Assembly: GCA_963082975.1 (NCBI GenBank)
Contig: OY720349.1
Coordinates: 45,613,962 to 45,677,961, forward strand
Direction of reading: 5' to 3'
Length of the DNA: 64,000 nucleotides
DNA from: Labia minor
Lineage: Eukaryota; Arthropoda; Insecta; Dermaptera; Spongiphoridae
The notes below the pieces were generated by a model, which had not been told where the DNA came from, ran no database searches, and saw only the letters and a program-made list of their open reading frames with translations. Below are positions 23,230 through 34,687 of this stretch, in pieces. The position numbers were made by a program, and so were the translations under genes. The first letter of the stretch is position 1. Each line of letters begins with the position of its first letter.

Positions 23230-25125
23230 AATATATTACTAAAATGGATCATTTTTATCGACAATCATTTCATCCGATAAACTTAAATTGGAAATTTTAA
23301 AGATTATATTCATTGATAGATATTGTCAAATTTAAAAAACAAAACAATAGAGTTAAGGCACAAGATATATAAAATAAAAAAGTGGTTTATTATATTTAAG
23401 TAATGTTATGTTTAATTAAAAAATTTAAAAAAAAGAAAAATTAAATATAATAATTTATTAATTAATTAAAATATAATATTTTTTTCTTGGTAAATTAATA
23501 ATTTAAAATAGCAATCTAATAATTTTTTGTAACAAATTTAATTTTGAAAACTTTTTTATAAAAATTTTCAATCTATAAATGAAAATGAAAATTAATAATA
23601 TACAATTAAAACGAAAAGAAAGTTATTAAAAACACTCGGTTTTATGTTTCAAGATAAAATTGTTATTCACTTTAATGATCATTTAAACAGTTAAGTTATC
23701 ATCAGAAGTTTGTACTATACTCATTTATTTAATTTAATTTATTTAATTTTATGCAATTATATTTATTTTAATAAAAACGGAGACGTATATAATATAAAAC
23801 CAATAAATATCTCACTCGACAAATCATTATATTTTATGGTATTTTATAGTATATGTATTATATTTATATAAAAATTCAAATTTATCCTCCCCTCATCAAT
23901 ATATAAGTATATAATATATATATAATATTTGTCAAAAAAAGAAAATTGTTCATTTTAGTCCTTTTAAATTTTTTTAATAAATTTATAAATTTGCTTAATT
24001 TTAAATAAAAGTATTTATTCGTGTAGGATAGAAAAGGATCATGAATTTCGCTTGATATTCTATAAACCCTTCTTGATGGAATCGTGTGTGATTAGGTGCG
24101 TCAAGTTTATTCTAGATCCCCTGATGTTGAAGAGGGTTTGAATCTATCATTCATTTATCTAATCTAATCCAAACGTAAGTGTAAATAACTGAATAAATAA
24201 ATAGACATAAAATCAGGGAAAATGTTTGAATATGAACATGGTTATTTGGTCAATAAATTATTATTTGGGGTTGAGTTTGAGGAACGTGGTAATAGCGATT
24301 CGGATAATTCGAGAGGAATTTTAAAAAAGGAAAATAATCATTCAGTCTCATATGTAAAATAAAATGAAAATATATTTTCTCAGATTACTTCTTTCTATAA
24401 GTAGCAACATTACTATTTAATTAATATTTAATTATATATCTTAGATCAAGACGTAATTGTATGTCAAATTATAATTGAGAACCATATTAATCCATTATAA
24501 GCTTCTTGCCCCTTAATATATCCATTTCAGGGTATCGATTTTGTTATTCTAGGTCGGGTAATAAGATGTTGGGGTGAGGGAAAAGCAATTTCAAGTTCAT
24601 TAATTTGATATAATGATTAATAATTAATTACGAATATAAATAGTATATTGATAGTTGTAATAAACTATTTATTTCATGGAATAATGAGATATTAGGTTGA
24701 TTTATAATTGTTCAGATCTTATTTTAAAAATACTTTATTGTTTATTTATTTATGTTGAAACTTTTTTGATAGAATTTAGAAGTTTTCAAATTGTTTTTTA
24801 ATTTCACTTAATTTGGAAATTTCCCTATTTGTTAACAGTCTAAAATTTCAATTTAAAAAAATTAAAAAGTGAAATTAAGATAGAAGGTTATCAATGCAAT
24901 TTAAATGTGAACTTATTTTCTGTATTTGTGATATTGTTATTCTAATATTTTTCTTTTAATAAAATTGTGATAAATTATATATCTTCTACTTGTAATATTT
25001 ATGAGATTTATATTTAAATTAAAACATGTAATAGAAGTAAGACTTAAAGGAAAAGTTAAATTCTAATAAATTGCTTATAGAAATAGCTAACAAGATTAAT
25101 TCTTGTTTTTCTAACATTGAAATCG
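23230..25125. other. AT-rich DNA with a small mixed island at 24040-24200
   Basis: No gene or transposon ends were recognised. The island holds an imperfect AGGGGATCTAGAA-type palindrome area but no frame. Confidence 0.4.
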
Positions 25126-25133
25126 ATTTATTA

Positions 25134-25444
25134 CAGTGATTCCCAAAGTGGGCGCTACCGCCCCCTCGTGGGCGCTGGAGCGATCCAGGGGGGCGGTGAT
25201 GGCCACATGCGCATTTAGGGAAAATTACTTGTATATTACTTTTCTATTCTGAGATCAATAAATAGATACATAAATTTAATGTTTCTAATCTACACCTTTA
25301 TTTATAATAATACTTTGCAAATTGGTACATTTATTTTTCTGTTTAATTGTTATTAAAATAAAAAAAAATAATTTCCAAGGGGGCGCTGAGTAAATTTTTT
25401 TCTAGTAAGGGGGGCGTTTGGCCAAATAAGTTTGGAAACCACTG
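25134..25444. mobile_element. hAT-type MITE, 311 bp, with perfect 8-bp target duplication
   Basis: The ends are CAGTGATTCCCAAAGTGG at left and TTTGGAAACCACTG at right, flanked by ATTTATTA on both sides (25126-25133, 25445-25452). Just inside are G-rich motifs (GGGCGCTACCGCCCCC and GGGGGCGTTTGGCC). The core is AT-rich and non-coding. An 8-bp duplication and CAGTG ends are diagnostic of hAT. Confidence 0.9.
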
Positions 25445-25499
25445 ATTTATTAGAATTTGAAATTATTATTATTTTTAATGTTTTTAAATATATTTAATT

Positions 25500-25670
25500 A
25501 AAAAAAACCTCTGACATTTGTACGTCCTACGCCCAGACAACGCCTATTAAGTCGGTTATATCAATTTGGTGTCCTATGATCAGTAGAACGGGTCCTATCA
25601 ACCTTTACCTTGATTTTCTAGAGAATATGAGCCAGCTACGCTAGCCCACACCCTGTGGCGCCGTCAAATA
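25500..25670. other. Unique GC-elevated island
   Basis: A sharp mixed-composition island (ACGTCCTACGCCCAGACAAC onward, ending TGTGGCGCCGTC). There is no frame, and its edges are abrupt. It could be a repeat fragment without a second copy here. Confidence 0.25.
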
Positions 25671-26089
25671 TATTTAATTATTTTTATTAAGTAACATATT
25701 TATAATTATTTATAATGTATTTATCTGTTACAATATTTTAAATTATTTATAATTTAAAATTATAATAAATATTGATTTTAACTTAAGTTTTTATAAAAAA
25801 AAATCCTATTATAGAATTAATGGCATATTATTTAATTAAAAACATTCATGAATTTTTAAATAAAAAAAAACGAATTCGTTATATTTTTTGTAATAATTTT
25901 TTTTTTAAATCTAAATGATAACTGTGAAGCTATTAATTTGATTAATAGAAGTATTTTATGCTCTATTCATTTATTAAAATATTTCACAAGTTAAAATACA
26001 TTTTTTTTATCTTTTGTAATATCACCCTGTTTGATAGAATCAGCCCGTTTTTACAATATATAATTACCTATTATTAATGGATAAAATTA
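25671..26089. other. AT-rich DNA, no gene seen
   Basis: No feature recognised. Confidence 0.5.
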
Positions 26090-26520
26090 GAGTGGATCGT
26101 CATTGTATGTTATCCAAATCTAGTGGGGAGGTGGGAAATGGAAGGGAAAGGATAAATGTTCCATTTGAATGCAACGCAAATACAATTTTACCGATCATCA
26201 TCATCAACATCATTTATTGCTATATAAAGGCCGGAGAGAGAAAAAAATAAAATAAATATTTCATAAAAATAATAATGAGAAAATAATCTGTACCAGGCAA
26301 TGGATAATGATGAGGATGATGATGATGATGATGATTAGTCGTCCATCCATCTCACTCTGTGCAGTTCCGGATGCATAATCAACTAATGAGACTGCTTTTA
26401 TTATGCAACCGCCAAATGAATGCACATGCAAGTGCAATCGAATGCAACGAGATCAGACAAACATAGAAAGAGAAGGGTCAGTGAGAGGGAGAGGGGGAGA
26501 AAATCAAAAATGAAAATACA
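26090..26520. promoter_or_regulatory. Unique island rich in octamer/homeodomain-like motifs
   Basis: Contains a (GAT)n run at 26310-26335. A segment at 26370-26450 then carries GCATAATC, CTAATGAG, TTATGCAACC and repeated ATGCA motifs, the kind of cluster seen in developmental enhancers. There is no ORF. The regulatory role is inferred. Confidence 0.3.
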
Positions 26521-27070
26521 TAAAGTGATTAATAAAACATTAAAACATTATAAAGATTTAATAAAATAATGGAAAAACAAATATATTTTTTTTTCAATTG
26601 ATGTTATTATTGGTACATAAAACAATATTACAATTCAAATATTATTTATTATTATTATTTATTTAAAATTGATAATTATTTCTAGATATCTTAGTTTAAT
26701 TGAAATATTATTCATTTTACATTTACGAAATTTCAACTTGTCAACGAATCTTAATTCATTATTTATTTCATTAAATTCTATATACAAGATGTTGATTGAG
26801 TTCATAATTATTTAGAACTTTCACTATCACTATCATTTTAGTCCTTAAATGATTTAAATTATCTTCCTTTCACCTTGTGACTCTCGATCGATTGGTAAAT
26901 ATAAATAAATAGAACAAGTTCCTAAGACAGAAGTAAATCATTTAACATAAGTTGTTATTGTTATTTATTATATTTAGATAAAATCTTAAAACTGACTTGA
27001 GCAATTGAAAAAGTAGGAGAAAAACTAAAATTACTATCAAGGGGGTGTTTATTTTTACAAATTATTAAAA
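26521..27070. other. AT-rich DNA, no gene seen
   Basis: No feature recognised. Confidence 0.5.
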
Positions 27071-27074
27071 TTAT

Positions 27075-28020
27075 TACAAAGAGCCTTGCACAATGAAATC
27101 GGTGAAATGCACTTTTCTGTTTGCCTGTCTGTGCCCCGGCAAAGACGGCTCATTTCTCTTGATGGAGATGAAATTTGATAACGGACATTATTCAAAATTT
27201 GTAGTTTTCTATAAACTTTTGAGAAATGTAGCTCTTTCGCAAGAGGGTCATTACCTACTATGTTTTCATTTTTTTTCCTCTAAACATACCATAAAAAATT
27301 AAGATACTAGGTTGTTCATTAAGTTCACGGAGCGCCATCTATTCTTCAATATTTGACTGAAAGAGATTTAACAGAGAGTTTAGGCATTTCTTTAGGCCCA
27401 GCGATCAATATTTTGAGTGTTAATTTGGGTTTCAAAAAACTATTTAAAAAATGGGTGCCTCATTCTCTAACGATGGAGCAAAAACACATGATTATTGTAA
27501 CATTTTGAATAAATTAGACGAAAAAATTCGTGAAAGAAGAATCGGATTACAGAAGAAGAACACCATTTTCCACCAAGTTAACGCACCTGCTCAAAAGCCA
27601 TTGCTAAAATAACTGAATTGAAATACGAATTGTTGCAACATCCAACCTATTTGCCAGATTTAGCCCTTCGACTTCTGGCTCTTCCCACACCTCAAACAAT
27701 ATCTTCAAAAAAAAACGATTTTCTTCAAACGAAGAGGTAATAGCTGTCGTGAAGGGATATTTCGCAGAGCTGCCGAAAAAAAACTACAGTCAAGGGATCC
27801 ATAGATCGTTGGAATAAGTCTATTGAAGTTGAGGGAAACTACGCTGAAAAATAGTCATTTTTACAAATAATAATTGGTTTCTTCATTTCAGTTCCCTGAA
27901 CTTAATGAACAACCTAGTATATGTTTGATAGTTTTTCACATAATTAAAAATTGTATAAAACTGCTATATAAAGAATTTCAGCTTGATTGAATTGCTGAAA
28001 GTACCTCAATTAAATTTTTA
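27075..28020 (+). repeat. Family W element, copy 1, split by a mariner derivative
   Basis: The left part (27075-27306) holds a GTCTGTGCCCCGG tract and a TTGTAGTTTTCTATAAACTT block. The right part (27918-28020) holds TTTGATAGTTTTTCACATAA and the CAGCTTGATT...GCTGAAAGTACC block. Copies at 33035-33410 and 49015-49318 are continuous across the split point, so the interruption is a later insertion. It lacks a coding frame. The 69-codon frame at 27093-27302 is not supported. Confidence 0.7.
27307..27917 (+). mobile_element. mariner element, internally deleted, 611 bp
   Basis: Terminal inverted repeats CTAGGTTGTTCATTAAGTTC are flanked by TA. A plus-strand remnant of a mariner transposase C-terminus is readable in shifting frames: NTIFHQVNAPAH (family HDNAPAH signature region), then KRFSSNEEVIAVVKGYFAELP, then WNK and VEGNYAEK at the end. 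The start of the gene is reduced to about 100 bases (MGASFSNDGAKTHDYCNILN-like), so the middle, with the first catalytic Asp, is gone. It was inserted into family W. Confidence 0.85.
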
Positions 28021-28610
28021 AATTTTGATTTAAAAATGAAGGTAAATGTTTTAAATTTAAATTTAATATATGTTAATTAATTAATTTAATTGAATAACAA
28101 TACTATACTGTAAAGAAGAAGAAGCTCTAACCATTAGCTCACCTGAAACTTGCTTGAATAAATCCCTAAATTGAAATATTCGAGTTAATTCTTAGATAAC
28201 AAAAATTTATAGTTAATAATTTTTTGGTTACGCCAGTTAATGCCCTCACCTAAAAGATTGTAACGAATCATATAGACAATTGAATTATTAACTTTATAAT
28301 TTTGATGATTTAATTTTTTTAAATATTGGTCTGAGCTTTTTATGCGATGAACATAATTAGCAATGTTCTTAAAAATCTCTAAAGAACCTGCTGAGATTTG
28401 GGTTTATTTAGCATACCATATAAATAAGATAGTTATTTCTAAATGTTTTATAACAATATCATACAATAGTCCTTGTGTGGAAGTTATTTTGTCCAATAAC
28501 TTAGTGTACGTATTGTTATGAGTATTTATCTACTGTTTTTGTTTTGTGCAAATTTAATGAATTCATTTGTCACGTCATTTGTTACACTTATTCTTTAAAA
28601 GGAACTGATG
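28021..28610. other. AT-rich DNA, no gene seen
   Basis: No supported feature. A tRNA-like D-arm string near 28120-28150 was considered and rejected. Confidence 0.45.
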
Positions 28611-28613
28611 CCT

Positions 28614-29263
28614 CAGTGGCGTACCTAGAACTTTTGCCGCCCGGGGCGATCTCCAGTTTGCCGCCCTTTCTATTATAAGTCAATCAAATAGTGGTATTTA
28701 TAAATTAATACACATAAATAAATTATTAAGTTATTTAATCAATATTAATTAATACACAGAGAGTAAATTTTTTTACACATATTTGTATGCACTCGCAAAC
28801 ATATTTATATAATATTTACTCTTCTAGCTTTCATACTAGAAAAATGGTGTATAATGCTCTCAAAATTTATATTATTTGTAATTTCTTGTTCTATTGACAA
28901 TATTGCAAGATTTTGTAGTCTTAATTGACTCATTGTAGAACGAAGATAATTTTGCCGAACAAAATCTTAAAGATGCGTTTACGAATTCAACGAATTTTAA
29001 TGAATACAATAAAATAAAATTATTATCCTGTTCATGGTATTAGAATTCAAAATTTACACTAAAATGCATTTATATACACCGAGGAATAATATTCGAAATC
29101 ATATAGTTGATCATAATTTATATAAATCAAATAGTAACTTATAATAATCATTTATTATTCAAGAAAGAAAAAAAATAAATATGAAATGAATAAGTTGCTT
29201 TTTACAACTATAACTAAATATAAAAGATGCCGCCCCAAGATATGTGCCGCCCGGTCCTATTTT
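28614..29263. mobile_element. Probable DNA-transposon derivative with CAGTGGCGTAC end
   Basis: It starts CAGTGGCGTACCTAG followed by CGCCCGGGGCG. The other end carries the inverted GCCGCCC blocks (29228-29262) but lacks a matching CACTG terminus, so the right end looks eroded. Starts of this kind are common in arthropod cut-and-paste elements. The interior is AT-rich and non-coding. Confidence 0.4.
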
Positions 29264-29397
29264 TATTATCAAGTTTGTAAATCTGAATAAATATTGTGTT
29301 ATTGCGGTGCACTATCATTTGTTTAAATTATGAATATCGTCCCCATTAATTAATAATGATTTTTCATACTCGTACCCACTGATATATGTTCATATAT

Positions 29398-29660
29398 ATC
29401 TCATATCTCTGTGGCTCTACCGAACTCGAAAGATTTTGCTCGCAGCAACCACTTTTCTCCAAGTATCCCTATCCTGGGCTATCTAGCTATATCCATTCAA
29501 CTCCTACCCTCTCCCATCTTTCTCACATCCTTGATCTTCCAAGCGGACGTTTCCCAATCGGTTTCCTCACCAATATATTTTTCTCCATTCTTTCCTCACC
29601 CATTCTAGCCACGTGCCATACCCATCGCAACCTTTGCGATTTGATAACCCTTATATTAAT
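29398..29660 (-). mobile_element. RTE-type LINE 3' end (family L copy 4)
   Basis: The minus strand ends ...CGAGTTCGGTAGAGCCACAG AGATATGAGAT. It preserves HVARMGEERMEKNILVRKPI-like coding in part and a frame-shifted W-xDN region. The plus frames of 110 and 65 codons are antisense. Confidence 0.75.
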
Positions 29661-31729
29661 ATATTTCCTTAAAAATTTCCTTATTTATTTATTATTTCTC
29701 TTAATTATAATACTTTAAATAAATATTTAAAAAATAACCTTAAGTAATTATAACTTACAGTTAGTTTATTATAAAGATTAAGGTCTTAAAGATATCTTTT
29801 CTATTACGATTTTAACTTAAAAAAAAATTTTAATTAATATTTCATTTCTATTCTCTCCATAATAATTATAAATAATGTAGATATTTGTGTTATTTGTAAA
29901 TTCAGGTAAACAATATTTTATTTATTTACATCTACCTTATATTGATTCCAATTAAATATCTATTTATGGAGAGAATTCGAATAGCTGATCTAATAATATA
30001 TCTAGGCATCCCATGATATATATAATTCAATTGATTATATCCATCTAACCATAAGTAATAGTTTAAGTTCATACTAACAATACAGTATAATTAGTGGATA
30101 TGAAAGACTATTTGTTCAATACAAATGATTAAACGGGCTTGGGGAATGGAACGGGGCATAAGGGCTCGATCAGGTGTCATGCAAATATTACACCTGATTA
30201 GATAGACTAACGCAAACAAACTAGGTCGAGTTAAATTAAATCATTCTAGGGACCAAATATATATCCAATCTATCTGCTATTAATTTATTTATATATTTGT
30301 TAATATACCTATAATTATATATACAACCTACATTGTTCCACTTGAATGAACCTAGAATATTATATTAATATTATTATATTACTTCTTGTAATAGGTGACA
30401 GAATCAAAATTTATTAAAAAAATATTTTAAACTATTAATTTTTCTAATAAAAAAAAAATATAGACAATTCTTAAAATTCTTATTTATCTATAATTAAAGT
30501 AATATTAATATAGTATTTTAATAATTATTATATATTAAAAAAATATTAATATAAAAGTAGATAAGGGAATAAAATGTTATATTCACAAAATTTATAAAAA
30601 ATAAAATATAATATAATATATAAGTTAATTATATAATTTGATATATTATGAAGTGTTAAAATAATTGTTTAACAATATAGTAGAAATTAATTTTTTAAAA
30701 TAAAATATAATAGTTTGGTATAATTCGTAAATTTTAATGTATTATTTATATAAGGATTATTTCAATATTTTACGTTTTTTAATTTTTATGTTGTGTGCAA
30801 AAATTTACAATTCAAATTCAATAAATTCAGCCTAAATTAATTGATTTTTTAATTTTATCTAATAACACTTCTAAATATTCTAAATATTTCTAATTATAGT
30901 TTGTATTTATTATTATAGATTTATTTGAATTATTTTTTCATTTATTTATTTTACCTTACCTCTTAATTATTATATAATAAATTAATTGTTCTAGTTTTTG
31001 GTTGTGAAATATATTTTCTTTTAATGACTCTCCAACATTAATTTAATATATTAATTAATTTACAATTCAATTCGATCATTTAATTTAACATTTTATAATA
31101 TAATTTGTTTTTTCTTTTATTTTGTTTAGTTTCAATCATTTTTAGATGATCTTTTAATATATGAATATATTAATAGAATGAACTACATTATTACAGAAAA
31201 CTCATCAAAAGTAACTATTAAAAGTTATTTATAGCAAATTTTATATATAGTAAATTTTAATTTTTACATAAAAGTCAAAACGTATTTGTTTAAAATAATA
31301 GGGGCCAGAGGTATTCTAAGAATAAGAGATGCATTGGCATTTATCGATTTGTAAATTTATACCTATAAAAATTTTACTTTAGTAATTTTTCAATTTTTTT
31401 TTAAACTTATCAAATAGTTTTTCCTTGTAAATTCAATAAAATACAAATTTTTAAATATTATTACTAGTATAGTAAATGGAAAGAATTAAAATACGTTATA
31501 TTCGTCTTATGAAAGTTGAAAAAAATTACTTTATTATCATTAAAGTGTTTAAAAAAAAAGATTTAATGATTAAATTATGTTAGACAATAATAATAAATAA
31601 TAATTTATAAAATAAACTGTATAAAATAGAAAATAAAAGGGTATTATTTCAAATAAACGTGAAATATCACATTACTATTCTTTTCTATTATATCAAATAG
31701 AAAATTAAATAATTTATTATATATATAAT
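29661..31729. other. Long AT-rich stretch, no gene seen
   Basis: About 2 kb of extreme A/T sequence. A slightly mixed patch lies at 30120-30260 (GGAATGGAACGGGGCATAAG). No ORF or repeat ends. Confidence 0.5.
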
Positions 31730-32040
31730 GAACTTTAGTGACAGCTGGACAGAGGAGGCAAAAAAAGGAAAATTGAATCGTTAACCTCGTGATCTCCCTT
31801 CATTTGTTCCTTTTTATCCAGTGCAATTTGCTATTTACACGTTCTTTGTCCCGAATTCAAGGCGAAAAACAGGGGATAAAAATTATTGGAATTCAATAGG
31901 GGAAAATAGAATAACTTTTCGTTCTGGCATAAATGCAGAATCCTTGAATGAATGGGATTCAAATCAATTGATTTTAGGGAGTGAACAAAAAATTCAAACA
32001 GGACATAGTGAACCCTATAAAAGAACAAATATAAATAAAT
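31730..32040. other. Unique mixed island
   Basis: Overlapping frames of 73 codons (plus, 31821-32042) and 65 codons (minus, 31831-32028) both lack domains, so coding is doubtful. The composition contrast with the flanks is the only signal. Confidence 0.2.
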
Positions 32041-32295
32041 AATAATTTTTTTAATGTCTGTATTTTAAAATTTTATTTTTGTATTTTATATTACTTTTAC
32101 ATTTATTTTTAGAAGAAGATAAAAGTTATAATAAATTTTCTCGAATATATATTGAAGAATATTTAGTAGAAGAACCAATTTTTTATTTATTGGTTAATTT
32201 ATTCAGAGTTAATAGAGAGTGAAATATGCTGGAGTGTTATGTTATATTATATTTAAATTAAATTTAATTAATTATATAAATACTTACTTAGTTAC

Positions 32296-32936
32296 TTAGA
32301 CGACCCCTTCTTCAGTGCGGCGGTTTGATGCACGCGGGCCCCAACTTCGTTGCCAAACGCTTCTATCCCTTGCCAGTGTGGTCCAATGTTGGACTATTTT
32401 TGAGTTGTTTGATTGTCGCTTAGAGTTCTTGCGATCAATGGAATCCGCCCAGCGGATTGGTGGTCTCCCTAGAGGTCTTGTTCGGAATCGAGGTGTCCAT
32501 TCCTGTAAGGATGTGCTCCACAGTCATTTCTTCACATGAGATGGCCGACTCATCGGCAAATTCCAGCATATCCTTCACTCCGGACATTTTCCTAATGTCA
32601 GAATTGTGAAGGTTCTTCTTCCGAGTTCGGACCGATTAATTTTTCCTTCTCCTTCCTTTTGCCCACTCTGGAGTTAAAGTCGCCTATCACGATTTTGTAG
32701 TAAGACTTGGTTTCGAGGATTATGTCTAGGAGCTGATTGTAGAATTCCTCGTGCTCTATATCGTCTTTATCCGATGTTGGTGCATATACTTGAATTATTG
32801 TGACGGATCTCTTTGGAGTATGTTTCAGTTCCAGAATAGCAAGCCGATGACTTATAAAGCACTTGTAAGGCAGGTGTGTGTGTTGGATGTAGCCGGCTAG
32901 AAGAAATTCCTCGTTGGCTGGCTGGGCCGTACTGGC
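32296..32936 (-). mobile_element. RTE-clade LINE, internally deleted: endonuclease piece joined to C-terminal tail
   Basis: On the minus strand an open segment (32936-32598, 112 residues) reads ...RLAILELKHTPKRS, IIQVYAPTSD, EEFYNQLLDIIL and IVIGDFNSRVG. This is the APE-type endonuclease with its GDFN catalytic motif. After a stop, another segment near 32480-32296 reads RPLGRPPIRWADSIDR, then WTTLARDRSVWQRSWGPRA and a stop, the C-terminal tail of this LINE type. The whole reverse transcriptase between them is missing, so the copy is a deletion derivative or a template-switch chimera. Its tail differs from family L, so it is a separate lineage. Confidence 0.8.
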
Positions 32937-33034
32937 TTAACTAGGCCCATTGCCCTCCCTCCACAGCGAGGAGGTGCCAGAATGGGAATTGGGGGTATTA
33001 ATTATAAATTATAAATTAAAATTAATAAATAATA

Positions 33035-33410
33035 TTTGTTAAACCAGCGCATGTTTGGCTCTTTGTTGATGACATCACGTTACTTGTTGGCGCGTGATTT
33101 GCAGTGTTAAAAAATTAATTCCGGTACTTTCAAGCTTTGATTAAATCAAGCTGAAATTCTATATATAATAGTTTTATACAATCTTTAATCATATTAAAAA
33201 TTATTAAAAATATATCTTTATTTTTACGGTCACTTTAGAGGAAAAAAATCAAAACGTTGTAGGTAATGTCCCTCTTCCCGTTGAGCTACATTTCTCAAAA
33301 GTTTATAAAAAAACTACGAATTTTGAATGATGCCCGTATACCAAATTTCCTTATTCTAGCTCAAACCCTTTTTGTGTAATCTTGTCTACACACACACACA
33401 CACATCACAA
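33035..33410 (-). repeat. Family W element, copy 2
   Basis: On the minus strand it begins with a (TG)n microsatellite (33390-33405), continues ATTCGTAGTTTTTTTATAAA and GAAATGTAGCTCAACGGG, and ends through AAATCACGCGCCAAC and ACAAAGAGCCAAACATGC. It aligns with copies 1 and 3. Confidence 0.7.
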
Positions 33411-33419
33411 TGATAATGT

Positions 33420-33725
33420 ATTATGAAGCCATATAAAATATATAATTAAATTGTTTATAAAATTTACCTCAAAATTATCAATAGTAATAGAATGATTTAA
33501 TTTTATAAAGATATGTGATTAGAATGAAAAAATATTACAACTGCTTATTTGTTATCTACATTAAATTTTTTTTTAGAAGCATTAATTAATTTTACAACTT
33601 TATTATTCTAAAATTATAATTCAATATTTCTAGAATTTTTTATTCTCCTTAAAGCGAATCTATTATATTTTTCGTTAGATTTATTAATATATTTAATTCA
33701 TTTGAATAATTATAATAATTTAAAT
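33420..33725. other. AT-rich DNA, no gene seen
   Basis: No feature recognised. Confidence 0.5.
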
Positions 33726-33739
33726 TATTTTTAGATTTG

Positions 33740-34160
33740 TATTTTAATTTTTCTCCTGTCCCTATTCATTGGTCTTAATGTCGAAACGTCAAACCCTCCC
33801 CCCATTGATTGCCATTCTATATAATATAATTGATCGTTCTCTCTCTTTACGAGGGGTGTCGCCGCCATTAATTTGTCCTGTCCTATCACAGGGTGGCCAA
33901 AGCAACGGGACCGGAACACAAGTGGGGTGCCAACATAGAACACGGACAAGTGACAATGATGACGTAACGAATGCGAGGAATCCCCGAGGAATTAAACACT
34001 CTGATTGGGTCGTTTGTTTTCTACGATTGTCTTCTATATGTTAACAGACACATAGACACACGCATACACAGGCAACGTAATCAAGACAAATAAAATTAAA
34101 GGGAAAGAATTTTATTGAGGGGAGGGAAGAGAGAAAAATCGTGTTTGTAAATGGAACACA
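33740..34160. promoter_or_regulatory. Unique GC-elevated island with CCAAT-type boxes
   Basis: Contains ATTGG/CCAAT-class sites on both orientations (CATTGGTC near 33768, GATTGGG near 34003), a GCCGCCATTA motif near 33861 and a TGATGACGTAAC CRE-like site near 33957. Frames of 91 (plus) and 72 (minus) codons overlap without domains. The island is promoter- or enhancer-like by motif only. Confidence 0.3.
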
Positions 34161-34319
34161 CTTTAAAATACAGAGCATCTACTTAATAAGATAAAAAAAT
34201 AATAATCGAAAGCTATTTTTATTTTTCAATCACTGCTAATAATAAAAAGATAATTATAAAAATAACTTAACGAAATTGTGGTATTCCTTTATCGTTGAAA
34301 TCTTTGACATATTTAAGAT

Positions 34320-34587
34320 CAGTGATCTATTGGTAAAATAAGAGGTAAGGGAATGCACAGTGAGAGCAAAAAAAAGTCCTATTTTCAGAAAACTATTTTT
34401 TTCCATATAAGTTTTTATTTTTACTTATTCTTACTATACAAAATATTTACGAACACAAAAAAAGAAATTCTAACAGTAGATTTAAGTGGGAGTTGTAAGG
34501 TCATGAAAAAGTTCTGGAAGGCGTTCCGGTTCTGACAAAAGGTAAGGGAACGTCGTTTCCCCGCGTTCCCCTCCCAATACACCACTG
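34320..34587. mobile_element. hAT-like MITE, 268 bp
   Basis: The left end is CAGTGATCTATTGG and the right end is the inverted CAGTGGTGTATTGG, 12 of 14 bases matching. The flanks ATTTAAGAT and ATTTAGAT are consistent with an 8-bp duplication that has since changed by one base. The GTTCC/GGAAC-rich inner end at right has only a weak counterpart at left. The 60-codon frame inside is low complexity. Confidence 0.6.
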
Positions 34588-34687
34588 ATTTAGATTGTTA
34601 AGAAATATATTAAAATATATGCTAAATAATAAAATAATGTTAATAAATTAGATCAGGTATTCAGGACCATTGAAGGGTAAGGTAAAC

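Noticed and set aside
28110-28160. tRNA-like D-arm string on the minus strand (GAGCTAATGGTTAGAGC)
   Set aside because: No anticodon stem, T arm or B box follows at the right distance, so it is neither a tRNA nor a recognisable SINE.
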